From: Pilaira anomala
Taxonomy: Eukaryota > Mucoromycota > Mucoromycetes > Mucorales > Mucoraceae
Reading direction: 5' to 3'
Length of the DNA: 64,000 nt
Assembly (NCBI GenBank): GCA_025716855.1
Contig: JAIXMQ010000083.1
Location: forward strand, 1 to 64,000
Position 1 is the stretch's first letter, and the number at the start of each line of letters is the position of its first letter. Shown in pieces: positions 47,985 through 59,335 of the stretch. Made by a program: the position numbers and the translations under genes. The notes beneath the pieces are model-generated. The model was not told the DNA's origin. It did not search any database and saw only the letters and a list, made by a program, of their open reading frames with translations.

Positions 47985-48770
47985 CAAAAAAGATAAAATG
48001 AGAGGATTTACTGATAAATTATTTCAGGTTTTAAACGTCGTATTCCTCACATTTGGGCATATATGATCTTGGGTCAAGTAGTAGCTATTTCGGTTGGAGC
48101 TTCCTTATTCTTTGCAGTTATGCTATCAAACCAGCCAATTAGAAATAAGCGTGCTTCTCCAAAACTCTTGAAGGCGTTAACTTTATCTACAGTGGGTGGT
48201 ATTATAACAGTTATTGTATCACCATTTGTTGCAGAAACGGGAGGATTTATGCCAAATCTTTTGGTAATGCATATCCTCTTGGTTTTTCCCTTGGTAGCAC
48301 TCAATTATATTCCAGATACTGAATTCGCATCAAACAAAACAGGATTACATGTAATGGTACTTTATCTATTAGCAGCAGGTGCTAATTTCTCTATCTATAT
48401 TCATCAATGGATCGAGTGTTTAACGGTGCTTGAAGCTGAATCAAATAGTTTTACCTATGACGTATTTCATAAGTTATTCACTACCTTCTTTGGACACCCA
48501 GCACAATCCAGTATCAGCTACGATATTGTTTGTATGCAGATTATTTCAATGGCATGGATGTATACAGAAAGTAAAAAGGCGTTCAAACATATGCCCAACT
48601 GGTGTGTTTATTTATTGTTATCCACTCCCGTATTATCCGCTTCAGTAACTTTACCTCTTTTCTTTGCAGGTTGTGAGTATGAATTGATCTCTGTTAAAAA
48701 GAAGGATAAAATTGAATCATCCATAGTTGTTGAAGAAATTTCTTATCAGTTAGTTTCTTCAGACCTCTAA
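47485..48770 (+). CDS. Multi-pass membrane protein of unknown function
   Basis: Exons 47485-47887 and 48028-48770 join in phase to 381 residues; the intron (GTATAG...TTTCAG) contains a pure AG tract of 38 units, through which a false read-through frame exists. About eight hydrophobic segments are visible, starting YPFQVSILASYFILILALLW, SLFLGLAVVSFISTWTYMF, and in exon 2 MILGQVVAISVGASLFFAVM, GGIITVIVSPFVA, NLLVMHILLVFPLVALNYI, MVLYLLAAGANFSIYI, YDIVCMQIISMAWMY and VYLLLSTPVLSASVTLPLFF. Between helices 2 and 3 lies a conserved-looking segment NAISYWLNDVSLFDSAWRQV. I do not recognise the family. It converges with DPM1 across only 79 bp. Confidence 0.75.
47905..47980 (+). repeat. (AG)38 microsatellite in an intron
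   Basis: A perfect AG dinucleotide tract of 76 bp occupies more than half of the 140-bp intron, right after the donor site. Confidence 0.95.
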
Positions 48771-48849
48771 AAAAAAGGAATCTTTTCAAAACTTTTTATT
48801 TTTTAAAATGAAATATGTTTTATGAATAAATATAATAAATATGTTTTCT

Positions 48850-50256
<1,407 letters not shown>

Positions 50257-53200
50257 TTAGCAATACAATGCATCAATTGTGTGCATATCTAGTATCCTTA
50301 TTTCATTATCTTTCACAATAGCATATTGCCTTTGGGGTAATACTCTACCCTCTGTTGTCAAATCTTTACAGTCACTATATAACACATATTCTCTGTATGA
50401 AGGTTTTGATATAGTTCCATCTGTCAAAAAAAAAAAAAAAAAAAAAAAAAAGTTCTAGCTCAGGTATCTTTTTTAATAAGTGCAAAAACTTACGCTCATT
50501 TTTAAATAACTGGAACACGGTCGATCTTTCTTCTCCTTCTTTTACAATGGTTTGATCATGAAATAATAACTGGTCTACAAGATCATACTGTCCTGGTAGC
50601 TAGAATGAATATTAGTACAAGTTGAAATATAAGTAGTATATATATATATTTTTTTTTTTTTTTTTTTACTTTTCGTAATAATGATATAGCATGACACATC
50701 ATTGCTTCTTGTTGACGTATCGTATTAATTATACTATCAAACGTTTTTTTTCCATGACTAGAGTTCAAAGTAAGGTTTTAGTTTTATACTATCTTTTAGC
50801 ATCTTACTACTTATTAACTTACCGCAAGTCGTCCCAAGGGAATTCTGTTAAATCTGTGCCAAGATGTGATAAACCATTTGCTACGTGTTTACTATATCTT
50901 GCAATTGGATGTGTAGAAAGTGTATCATACGCTATTAAACCTAAAGTAGGAAGCATACTAATATACAAATAATAATAAAAAAACGTGAATACCATTTTCT
51001 TTACACATCATCATATTCTACAAACATACATTGAGAAAAGTTCATAAATAGAAGTTGTTTCTAAATAATATAGTCCCTTTTCTGCTTCCACAGATACATT
51101 AAATAAAGGTTTTTGTCGTTGACAAGGTATTCTACGAGAGCATTTCCATAATTCTTGCCATATATTTGTTGGTTCCGACATACGTACACTCAGACGTCCA
51201 CCTCCTTCACATTTTTCATCAACAATCCAATCTCTAGGTGAATGCCAACGCACAAAATCCTCTAAACAGGCAAAAGGATTTGCTGCTTTAAAGGCTTGCA
51301 TGTCAGAATACAATTGGGCTGACTGTAATTTCGCACGCTGATGTGTAGCTATGACTGAAGTACCTAAACTTTCAAATACATCTGCTTGTTCATTAATCAT
51401 ATCCTCCGTCATGAATCCAGGATCTTGTGTAATTGGGATCTGCATAGGTTCCCCCGTCTTTAAAAGTTTTAAATACTCGTGCGTATGAGATTTTCCTTCA
51501 GCTACTTTAGGGTCTTTTATCGTGGCCGCTTCTGCTTCTAATTCATCTGCACTGTTGGTAGCTGGTATATAAGGTAGACTGACAAATGGCTCAGGGATTG
51601 TGTTATTGGGTAATAGTGATTCTTCCTTTTCTTCGCTACTGGTCGATCCTTCTTCTACTGCGTCCAAGAATATATCGCTATTTTCTGAATCGGCGTCTTC
51701 AATATCTGAAGCTACAAACGAAACAGAATCCTAATTTTTTTTTCCCAGGGATTAGATTCGAGTATAATATGTGTGACTAATTAAAAAAAGACTTACTTCA
51801 ATGGCAGACTCTGAAATTGTACCATCAACAAACTTCTCCAGCATGTTTTGAAATTTAGAGCCATTGGATTGCTGACGATCAGAAGAGGCATTATCAAATA
51901 AAGTACCCATATGCTTTACTGGTTTGATATCATAATCTGTTGTATTTCCATTTTGAGGGGCATTTTGAAGTTTACGAATAATACAACAATTGACCATAGA
52001 AATTTTTTGGTGCAGCTACGAATGCAGTGTTAGGAATATATACATATATATATATATTTTCCACTTGATGCTTACAATATTATAGCGCAAGTCAATACCA
52101 AGTGTTTTACTAAAGTTAGTATCATTATTTGATGAATCATAAAGATATGGATTCAAGTCTGGAATCGGTACAAGATTTTCCCAATGCCAACGTAACTTTC
52201 GTAAAACTTCCAGCCAAATAATTTTGAAAAAACCTAAAAAGTTAGAAGCATTTTGCTTCTTACCATTATCTGATGTAGATGAAACTTCTTCCAAACCGTA
52301 CAATAACAAATTCCATAAAAAGGAACGGTAAGGTACTGCAGATCCTGTCTTTAATCGTAGACCCAATTCTTTAGTTGTCAAATAATCTGTTGATTTAGTA
52401 TCTTCTTTTTTAGGTACATATGGTTTGGAATGAAATAAAGCCATCATCACATTATCTACTTGGTCCGACTTGAAGAAGTTGACTTGTTGATCTCCTGCTA
52501 TATTTCCTTGATTTAAATTAGTTCCTCCCGGTGCAAATAAATTACGCATTAAACTTATGCTGTCACTTGTAGAATCGTCATTACTATCGTCATAAGGTGC
52601 TAAATAATCTCTATTTGAAGGATCTTTTACCCAGGATGCGACTGCTTGTTCTAATAAAGTTGATAAGTACGCACGTTGCTGATGGTTAGGTGCAAGCTCA
52701 CGCGATATTTGCCATTGTTTTGCAGTTAACGCATCCATATTTGTTTGATAAGCGTCATCGAATAATGCATCCTGTGATAATGGAAATAATGCACTCAAAG
52801 TTAATGTACGTAATGGATCATTAAATGACCCAAATTGTAATTGATGTAGTGTTCCTTGTAACGCATTTTCTTGTTTTCCCAATTGTACATCCGCATCATC
52901 GTCATCTTCATCTCCCCAAGATTCGAAATCGTCACTAAAGCTAATCTTTCTCTTGATTGTATTATTGGTAGAGGTAGGTTTTACAACTTCGTCCCAAATT
53001 TTCCAATTTTCATCAAACCAATTTTTTAAATTGTAAGTATATACAGCTGACACCCAGAAGTCATCGTCACCTGGTTTAGCTAGACTATTTTTTTCAGCTG
53101 CTATACACCTTGGAAATAAAATACAGCACACTTACCGTAATCTTCACGATTTGATCGAAGTTTTTGTAAGAATAAAGTTTTTAAACCATCCAAATAAGAT

Positions 53201-53871
53201 AATTCAGAACTCAGTGGAGTCGTTAAAGACATGTTGAATCTAACCTCCGTTTCATTCAATGCATCATGCGTGTTAGAATTTAACATATATCCCATATACA
53301 TTTCATGTCTGCTTTGCCCAACAGGCACAAATACGGGTATCCTACAACCTACATTTTGAAAGGCAATGGCACATGCAGAGATGATTTGTTTCGCTTGATA
53401 GATATCCACAGTTGATTTTCCTCCAGGATTAAATAACTTTTTCTTCAACGAGTCGTTATTCGGCTGCATTATCAATATTCTATTAAATCCAGTCCATCGA
53501 TGTAAAGGTTGATATTGTTGATATCCAAAGTTATAAAACTGGTCTGCGGCTAAAGGGAAGCTTTCTTTTCGTTCTGGTTGTCCTTCTAAGGGATGATGGT
53601 GGTAAGTTAGTTCAAATGCATCTTCACCCATTACAAGTGTTTCTCTTCTAGTAAATTCTAAAGCAGAAGGATGACTTATAGCTGCACCATGGTTTTGTAA
53701 CTGTTCATTAGAAAATATACCATATGAACCATCTTTTATACCCCACGAAAATAGTGTCTCTTCAATAGTCGTAACAAATTTTTCAAAGTTGGAAACTGAA
53801 GTATAGTCAACAAATTCATATCGCGAAAGTTCGTCACTATAAGAAGAGCTTTGTCTACGTTTTGTTGTCAT
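50257..53871 (-). CDS. Rab3 GTPase-activating protein catalytic subunit homologue
   Basis: Eight minus-strand exons (53136-53871, 52076-53100, 51797-52015, 51030-51730, 50823-50957, 50670-50757, 50494-50599, 50257-50420) join in phase to 1,057 residues; human RAB3GAP1 has 981. Family segments in order: FEKFVTTIEETLFSWGIKDG at the N-terminus, NLKNWFDENWKIWDEVV, SALFPLSQDALFDDAY, KQWQISRELAPNHQQRAYLS, then the diagnostic catalytic region EPMQIPITQDPGFMTED, ESLGTS..HQRAKLQSAQLYSDMQ, FKAANPFACLEDFVRWHSPRDW. The last block holds the Arg of the GAP active region known for this family. With a non-catalytic partner the complex acts on Rab3 and as exchange factor for Rab18, linking ER, lipid droplets and autophagy. 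Its start codon lies only 63 bp from a Tc1 insertion. Confidence 0.93.
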
Positions 53872-53934
53872 TTTTTTTTTTTTAGTTTTTTGTTTGTTAA
53901 GGAAAAAGAAAAAGAAAAGAATGCGTTTCACGTA

Positions 53935-53971
53935 CAATGAGGCACGAAAAGTTTTACATGTTAAAACTCCG
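53935..53971 (+). repeat. Left 37-bp TIR of Tc1 element
   Basis: Starts CAATGAGGCACGAAAAGTTT and ends in ACTCCG; the exact reverse complement is at 55225-55261. Confidence 0.95.
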
Positions 53972-54057
53972 GATTTGAAGGGTTTCATGCAACATGTTGA
54001 TGTTTAAACCTTTGTAGCTCTATATTCTTCTTTATAATTTTTATTTTTATTTAATAA

Positions 54058-55065
54058 ATGCCTCGCTTAACAACTGAAAAGAAAGCTATGATTGTTGAAC
54101 GCGCTAGAGGAAACGTGACACAGGAGGAAGTCGCAAACGATTTCGGTGTTGATCCTTCTACTGTCAGTAGACTTATCAAAGGATTTGAGGAAAGAGGAAC
54201 AGTAGAAAGTAAGAAGAGTTCCGGAAGACCCAAGAGCTTGACAGATAGTGACAGACGCTTCTTAAGAAGACATGTGAAAAGAAACAGAAGCGCAACTCAA
54301 GACTCTATTATTAAGGAAATGCCTTTTAAAATGAGCAAATGGTTACTTCGACATGAGCTTAAGGCAATGAACATTAGAAAAAGAATGAGAACAAAAAAGC
54401 CATATCTTGAGAATAGGCATATTAAAGAGAGATTGAAGTTTGCTAAAGAGCACAAAAACTGGACTTTGGAGCAGTGGAGGGACATTATTTGGACTGATGA
54501 ATCAAGCATCGAAATCGGTCGCGATATTGATCTGAAGAAAGTATGGAGGGAGCCTAAGGAGAAGTTTTTGAAGGAGTGTTTGATGCCTTCTTTTATGAGT
54601 GGAAGAACCAAAATAATGGTTTGGGGCGCCATTCGTGGTAGTGAGAAGTCTCGTTTGGTAGTTCTACCTAAAGGAAGGATCAGAAGCAGAGAATATGTTG
54701 ACTTTGTATGCAAACCTGTCTTACTAGGTTTTTACAATAGTAAACCAGGTGCCATACTTATGGAAGATAACGCTCCTATTCATACCAGTCGTGAGACAAA
54801 TAAGTGGAGAGATGAAGCTGCTGTAAAGAAGATGAAATGGCCAGCAAGATCTCCGGATTTGAATCCAATTGAAAACATGTGGAATATACTGAAAAGGAAG
54901 TTTCATAGAGAATGGTACAATCATAGGTCTCATCGTTCGACACAAGTAATGATTGAGTATGCCTGGAGAAGTATATCTGTTGAATACGTCAATAAACTCA
55001 TTGATAGTATGCCATCCCGCATGCAACAAGTGATTGATGCAAAGGGAGGCCCTATTAAATATTGA
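54058..55065 (+). CDS. Tc1-like transposase, DDE family
   Basis: One intact exon encodes 335 residues. The N-terminal paired-type helix-turn-helix reads VTQEEVANDFGVDPSTVSRL, followed by a GRP hinge (SSGRPKSLTDSDRRFL) and a second helical region. The catalytic core has WTDESSIE (first Asp), LMEDNAPIHTS (second Asp) and ARSPDLNPIENMWNILKR (Glu 34 residues after the second Asp by family rule), so the triad is complete. It binds the terminal repeats and cuts and pastes the element into TA sites. The ATG at 54058 follows an AT-rich leader 86 bp inside the left terminal repeat. No stop or frameshift is seen. Confidence 0.95.
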   Translation: MPRLTTEKKAMIVERARGNVTQEEVANDFGVDPSTVSRLIKGFEERGTVESKKSSGRPKSLTDSDRRFLRRHVKRNRSATQDSIIKEMPFKMSKWLLRHELKAMNIRKRMRTKKPYLENRHIKERLKFAKEHKNWTLEQWRDIIWTDESSIEIGRDIDLKKVWREPKEKFLKECLMPSFMSGRTKIMVWGAIRGSEKSRLVVLPKGRIRSREYVDFVCKPVLLGFYNSKPGAILMEDNAPIHTSRETNKWRDEAAVKKMKWPARSPDLNPIENMWNILKRKFHREWYNHRSHRSTQVMIEYAWRSISVEYVNKLIDSMPSRMQQVIDAKGGPIKY

Positions 55066-55224
55066 TGTAAAATAACCAAAATAATTTTTTTTAATTTTTT
55101 TCTTTTGGTGCGTTGACTATAAAATATGTCTATTTAATTATTTATGCAATGATAAGCTAAGTAGCTATGACTGTAAAGTATGAAAAGACTTCGAAAGTTT
55201 TTTTTTTGATCTAGACAAGCATAT

Positions 55225-55261
55225 CGGAGTTTTAACATGTAAAACTTTTCGTGCCTCATTG
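55225..55261 (-). repeat. Right 37-bp TIR of Tc1 element
   Basis: Exact reverse complement of 53935-53971, followed by TA. Confidence 0.95.
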
Positions 55262-55271
55262 TACATATATA

Positions 55272-55461
55272 CAGCCAAAGTTCGTTTTCCAAAGTACTAA
55301 ATTCGCTTTTGTCGTCGACTGAAATTCACTTTTTTCGCAGCTTTTTGATTTACAAAAATGAGTTTTGACCAATCAAAAAGCGAAATTTGGAGCTGAGAAA
55401 AAGGTGAATTTCAGTCGACGACAAAAGCGAATTTAGTACTATGGAAAACGAACTTTGGGAG
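55272..55461. mobile_element. 190-bp hairpin MITE with about 55-bp inverted termini
   Basis: The ends read AGCCAAAGTTCGTTTTCCA and, reversed, TCCCAAAGTTCGTTTTCCA; the inverted match continues through TACTAAATTCGCTTTTGTCG to about CTGAAATTCAC with one mismatch. TA flanks both sides (55270-55271, 55462-55463). The loop also has weaker inverted similarity. No coding capacity, so it depends on a Tc1/mariner enzyme elsewhere. Confidence 0.88.
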
Positions 55462-55467
55462 TACATA

Positions 55468-55696
55468 CAGAGTTTCCCACTATTTTTGGGAATTAATATG
55501 GGAATTAATGGGAAAAAATTTAAAAGTTAATAAAACTAAGTTTGAAAGTTGATGGAATAAATTTTGAAGATTAATTAAAGTTAGTTAGTAATGTGATTCT
55601 TACATAGACGTTTTAAGGCTTTACCTGTATCAAGGTTTTCCAAAGCGATAACTTAGGAGGATAATTATTGTTTTTTTCCCCAGTTTAATCGGTCAT

Positions 55697-55731
<35 letters not shown>

Positions 55732-55830
55732 CTCATGAATATCGCAGGTTTCCAAACTTTTTTCTGATGTTTTTTGATAAACATTTGTTTGATTGAATTT
55801 TATTGATATGGGCACTGAGCTTCATCTTAG
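55468..55830 (+). repeat. Left long inverted terminus of Fanzor element
   Basis: Inverted match to 57590-57922, including the non-coding GATAACTTAGGAGGATAA segment, the T run and, at the inner end, codons for KLSAHINKIQSNKCLSKN (minus strand). Confidence 0.8.
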
Positions 55831-57342
55831 AAGTAACTTCAGCTCTAATCTTTAAGTATTCAACAAATGCTTCCTTCTTTACTGTGAGTGGCGAGTACTT
55901 GCTGAGTTTGTCCTCGCAATCTTGAATGTCTTTTGGTTTCAACTGTTGCCGCAGCTTTTTAAATTTTGTTGATTTTGTTTCCTTTGCTTTTTGATTTCTC
56001 GTGTACCTATAAATTTTTTGGTTATTGACTGTGCTATCTTCGTGCATACAATAAATCAGATCACGTCGACCAGGATCAATAAATACACATTTTCCATCTG
56101 TAGATCGTAGTTCCTCGTTGGGGATTTGTTCAATATATTTGAGTTCTTCATCTTCCACTTAACTGGCCTTGGGATTACTTGCACCACCTTTAGACGTGTC
56201 GAAATTTTGTTTTATTACAGAAATACCTATGCCATCTGTCATTATAGTTCCTCTGAACTCCATGGAGCTGTTTAGGCCTTGATCTTTGAAAGGTTTTGAA
56301 GATAAATTTAGGACTTTTCCCCAGATATACCCTTTATCCAATTTGCTTCTTTGGGAATTTTTTAATATATGATTGTTCAATATCATAGTATCAATAGTCA
56401 TATATGACGGAATAAAAGTCTTTATTACAGGAAAGCATTGGAATAATTTGAACTTGTTAACCTCGCATATGTATCTCTGCTAGTTTAAAATAAGCAAGTA
56501 AGTGTTTTCCTGGATTTGTAATAGCATCATAATATATGGAATCTTTTTTAAACTTGTAAGTTTCAGGATAAGCAGAAAGTATGTCCTTAATACAGTTGAT
56601 AATAGCCTTTTGATCTTGGAATTCTTTTGGGATTCGGCTGATATCTCTTGATGGAATAGCCAGTTTAAGTTGTGTAGCAGGTTCCAGAATGTTACTTTTA
56701 ATTTTGGCTTTAGTTTCCTCTTTTGAGTAGCCTTGCTTTTTCAAATCGCTAGTCAATTGTGAGATACGTTGCTTCAGTCCAATCAGTTTATTGACAACCA
56801 TTCTCAGCTTATTTCCAAAATCTTTAGTGATTGCATTAATACAAGCAGTTTGTATTTTTGTAGCTTCATATGAGGCTATTTGTTGAGCAGAGGGTAGCTT
56901 GATTGGCGTGAATGATGAATCTCTACAATACGATGCTTTCTACTTGTTTATCATCTCTCTATATGCCTTTGCTTTGCCCGATAGTCTATTAACATTCACA
57001 GTTTTACTGTCTAAAAGTGATAAAAACACTTCCTTGTAAAAACTTTGGACTGCATACTCTTCTAAATTAAGATTAAGCTCTTGGATAAATATGTATCTTG
57101 TAAACAAATACGTATGGGTAAAGATAATATGAACGTCATGAACGAGTTTCTTCAAAATAGAAAGATATTGAGATTTCCATCCTATTCCAGTAATTGAATA
57201 CTTTACAGTCATAACCTTTTTACTATTATCATCAGTGTTTATTGATAATGTATTCACCTGTGAAAATAAATGTGAGCAAAATAATACATTTAAACCCGTT
57301 AAAAATACTTACAAAGGAATATTGTTCAACGGATCCCTCCAT
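55733..57342 (-). pseudogene. Truncated Fanzor (eukaryotic TnpB-like RNA-guided nuclease) pseudogene
   Basis: Minus strand. First exon 57313-57342 (MEGSVEQYSF) has GTAAGT; the intron ends CACAG and the second exon starts VNTLSINTDDNSKK near 57257. The frame meets a TAG at 56940-56942, resumes in the same frame (DSSFTPIKLPSAQQIASYEA, then MVVNKLIGLKQRISQLTSDL), shifts near 56460 into KFKLFQCFPVIKTFIPSYMT and IDTMIL, meets TAA at 56159-56161 and resumes with the RuvC-I motif VFIDPGRRDLIYCM. The DPGRRD form of the RuvC-I aspartate, together with the preceding YMTIDT block, is typical of Fanzor proteins. The frame ends after KKFGNLRYS, so the second RuvC Glu, zinc-finger cysteines and last RuvC Asp are absent. 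It cannot be an active nuclease. Family call rests on motif memory. Confidence 0.8.
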
Positions 57343-57589
57343 TTTTACTCAAAGGAAAAATTGTTAAGAAAGAGAAAAGAACAAAGAAGAAAAAAAGAAG
57401 GGTTTTGACAGTATTTATAAAACTGGTTATTGGTTTTTAGGACTGGTAAAAAAAAACTTGTTTGTATTTTATAACGTAAGCAATTACACTAATTAATCAA
57501 TGCATGATGATGTATCTCCTATCTCATTTTTGAATACCATACTTTTTCAATTATTTTATAAAAATAAGAGAAAGAAAGACTTACTCCCC

Positions 57590-57922
57590 TTTAGAAAGAT
57601 AAAGCTCAGTGCCCATATCAATGAAATTCAATCAACCAAACGTTTATCAAAAAACATCAGAAAAAAAAACAATCAAAAGAAAAAACTATGACCCGATTAA
57701 ACTGGGGAAAAAAACAATACTTATCCTCCTAAGTTATCGCTTTGGAAAACCTTGATACAGGTGACTAAAGCCTTAAAACGTCTATGTAAGAATCACATTA
57801 CTAACTAACTTTTTAATTAATCTTCAAAATTTATTCCATCAACTTTCAAACTTAGTTTTATTAACTTTTAAATTTTTCCCATTAATTTCCATATTAATTC
57901 CCAAAAATAGTGGGAAACCCTG
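57590..57922 (-). repeat. Right long inverted terminus of Fanzor element
   Basis: Contains, on the plus strand at about 57599-57665, KLSAHINEIQSTKRLSKN, a diverged copy of the mid-gene Fanzor segment found at the opposite end. It is oriented opposite to the main gene and lies upstream of its start, so it cannot be part of it. Confidence 0.8.
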
Positions 57923-58359
57923 TACCATTTACAATGCCTTGAGTAGGTAAACATTAAGCAGTACAACTCCGCATATAGTCACAGTCACAGTGAACTATTG
58001 CGGTTAGTGAATGTAGTGGAAATTTGGAAACAATAAAAGATACATATGTAACTCTTTTGTAGTCGTTATACCCTTAAAATCAAACTTCTCTTTCACTCAT
58101 TGGAACTTTTATTTAGTAAATATTTAATAACAAAAAGATAATACTATGTACGTCCTGAGATAGTTACTTTTAACCTGAATAAACTTATGTAGTGTCAACA
58201 TCAAAATATTCTAATTTTTTAATACATACTGCAACTATCAATTTGATTGTTATTTTTTTTTTTTCACACGCTTCAAACAAGAAGGTTTCATTGTTGTAAA
58301 TCTGATAAATTACTCTTTTTTTTAGTGCTTTCCTTCTCTTTCACTTTTATTCTTCTTAT

Positions 58360-58560
58360 TATTACTTCAAAATAAAATATGAATCCCCCTTATCTTAATC
58401 TCTTCTTTGATTACACGTCTTATTCACCAAGCAAGAGATTGTATCAAGAAATAAATAACTTTGAAATCTTCATAATATATGTTGTCGGTGGTAAGATATA
58501 TCATGATGGCTCCAATAATTTAATTACAAAAGGGTAATTCATTGTCTAATAAATCTCATT
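58360..58560 (+). repeat. Diverged copy of palindrome-arm sequence
   Basis: Aligns by eye with 33910-34090 (arm B): shared order of TTCAAA(A)TAAAA, CTTTGAT, CAAGA.ATTGTAT.AAGAAAT, CTTTGAAAT, GTGGTAAGA.ATAT, TTTAATTACA and TGTCTAATA. Divergence is far greater than between the arms. Confidence 0.6.
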
Positions 58561-58740
58561 TTTTATACCCAGATTCCACACCTGCTCCCAAGGGCGTTAC
58601 AGGGCGAAATGATTATCAGCTAGTCAACGGAATTGGTCAACTCCTAACATAAGAAATAAATGGTATGTGTAAATTATTAAAAAAAAACGTATCTAGAATA
58701 ATTATGAAAGCTTACATATATTCCTTCTTTTTCTTTTCAT

Positions 58741-58960
58741 CTTAGAGTTCGCCTTCGTGACATTTGTTACATATGTGGAACTAGCTATAGTAGTGCTAGT
58801 GCAATTATAAAACATATATCAGAAATAATCACAACATCCGTATTCCATCTCGACAAGTAAGTGTTAACAGACCGAAAGAGAAAAACTGCGTTTTTGTGGG
58901 ATCTCAAGAAAACTGTGATGAAACTCAGACTACTTGCCAAGCATGCTGGTCTCATTGACC
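58741..58960 (+). pseudogene. Decayed C2H2 zinc-finger-like fragment
   Basis: After a TTCATCTTAG acceptor-like site the frame reads VRLRDICYICGTSYSSASAI then IKHISEIITTSVFHLDK up to a GTAAGT donor-like site at 58859. The Cys-x2-Cys ... His spacing resembles a C2H2 finger I associate with Mucorales repeat-linked proteins. A later Cys-rich frame (CDETQTTCQACWSH) ends at 58960. Too short for a firm call. Confidence 0.35.
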
Positions 58961-59039
58961 AGTAAATAACTTACAGTTACTACGTGATCATCTGATAGAA
59001 TAACATAACATTTACACACCCATAACAGCCCCCCTCCCC

Positions 59040-59169
59040 CGGACCTCGCACACCCGCACTAGTCTCTGATGCTTTGGATGATGCTTTGGATGATACTTTG
59101 AATCGAATAGAAGAAAATGCAGTGGAGCTGCTGGGTCTTATGAAGCATCTATTCCGTTTACATATATAA
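59040..59169 (+). other. Short GC-richer coding-like piece
   Basis: A run of C-rich sequence is followed by an open frame reading SDALDDALDDTLNRIEENAV then ELLGLMKHLFRLHI and a TAA. Composition is amphipathic-helix-like and richer in GC than the surroundings. It could be a lost exon or chance. Confidence 0.25.
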
Positions 59170-59187
59170 ATAAAAGTCATTTTAGTA

Positions 59188-59335
59188 CAGTACATACCCT
59201 CTCTATTTAAGGTCGTTCGACTTAAGGCCGTTTCCGATTTAATGCCGCAATTCTCTGAAAACTTTGGCCATAATACGATTTAAGGCCACAAAAATCTGAA
59301 ATTTTTTCAGCCTTAAATAGAGCGGATACGGTACT
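59188..59335. mobile_element. 148-bp MITE-like element
   Basis: Imperfect inverted ends: AGTACATACCCTCTCTATTT on the left and, reversed, AGTACCGTATCCGCTCTATT on the right, both leading into TAAGG. TA dinucleotides abut both sides. The interior repeats the phrase TTTAAGGCC several times. Confidence 0.65.

Larger units (their letters stand above)
53935..55261 (+). mobile_element. Apparently intact Tc1-like transposon, 1,327 bp
   Basis: Perfect 37-bp inverted terminal repeats (53935-53971 and 55225-55261, starting CAATGAGGCACGAAAAGTTT) are flanked by TA on both sides (53933-53934, 55262-55263). It contains one uninterrupted transposase gene. Identical termini, an intact frame and clean target duplications suggest recent insertion. 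It sits 63 bp upstream of the RAB3GAP1 homologue start codon, presumably in its promoter or 5' UTR. Confidence 0.95.
55468..57922. mobile_element. 2,455-bp element with long inverted termini carrying a Fanzor remnant
   Basis: Ends begin CAGAGTTTCCCACTATTTTT (left) and CAGGGTTTCCCACTATTTTT (right, reversed), each flanked by TA (55466-55467, 57923-57924). The inverted similarity continues inward for about 340-360 bp (to about 55830 on the left and 57590 on the right), interrupted by a T run of different length. The inner end of the repeat contains coding sequence of the Fanzor gene on both sides. The interior holds the rest of a broken Fanzor gene on the minus strand. Confidence 0.85.

Noticed and set aside
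47905..48030. Arg-Glu repeat read-through of the membrane-protein ORF
   Set aside because: The stretch is an intron: GTATAG and TTTCAG sites join exons in phase and restore the membrane topology.
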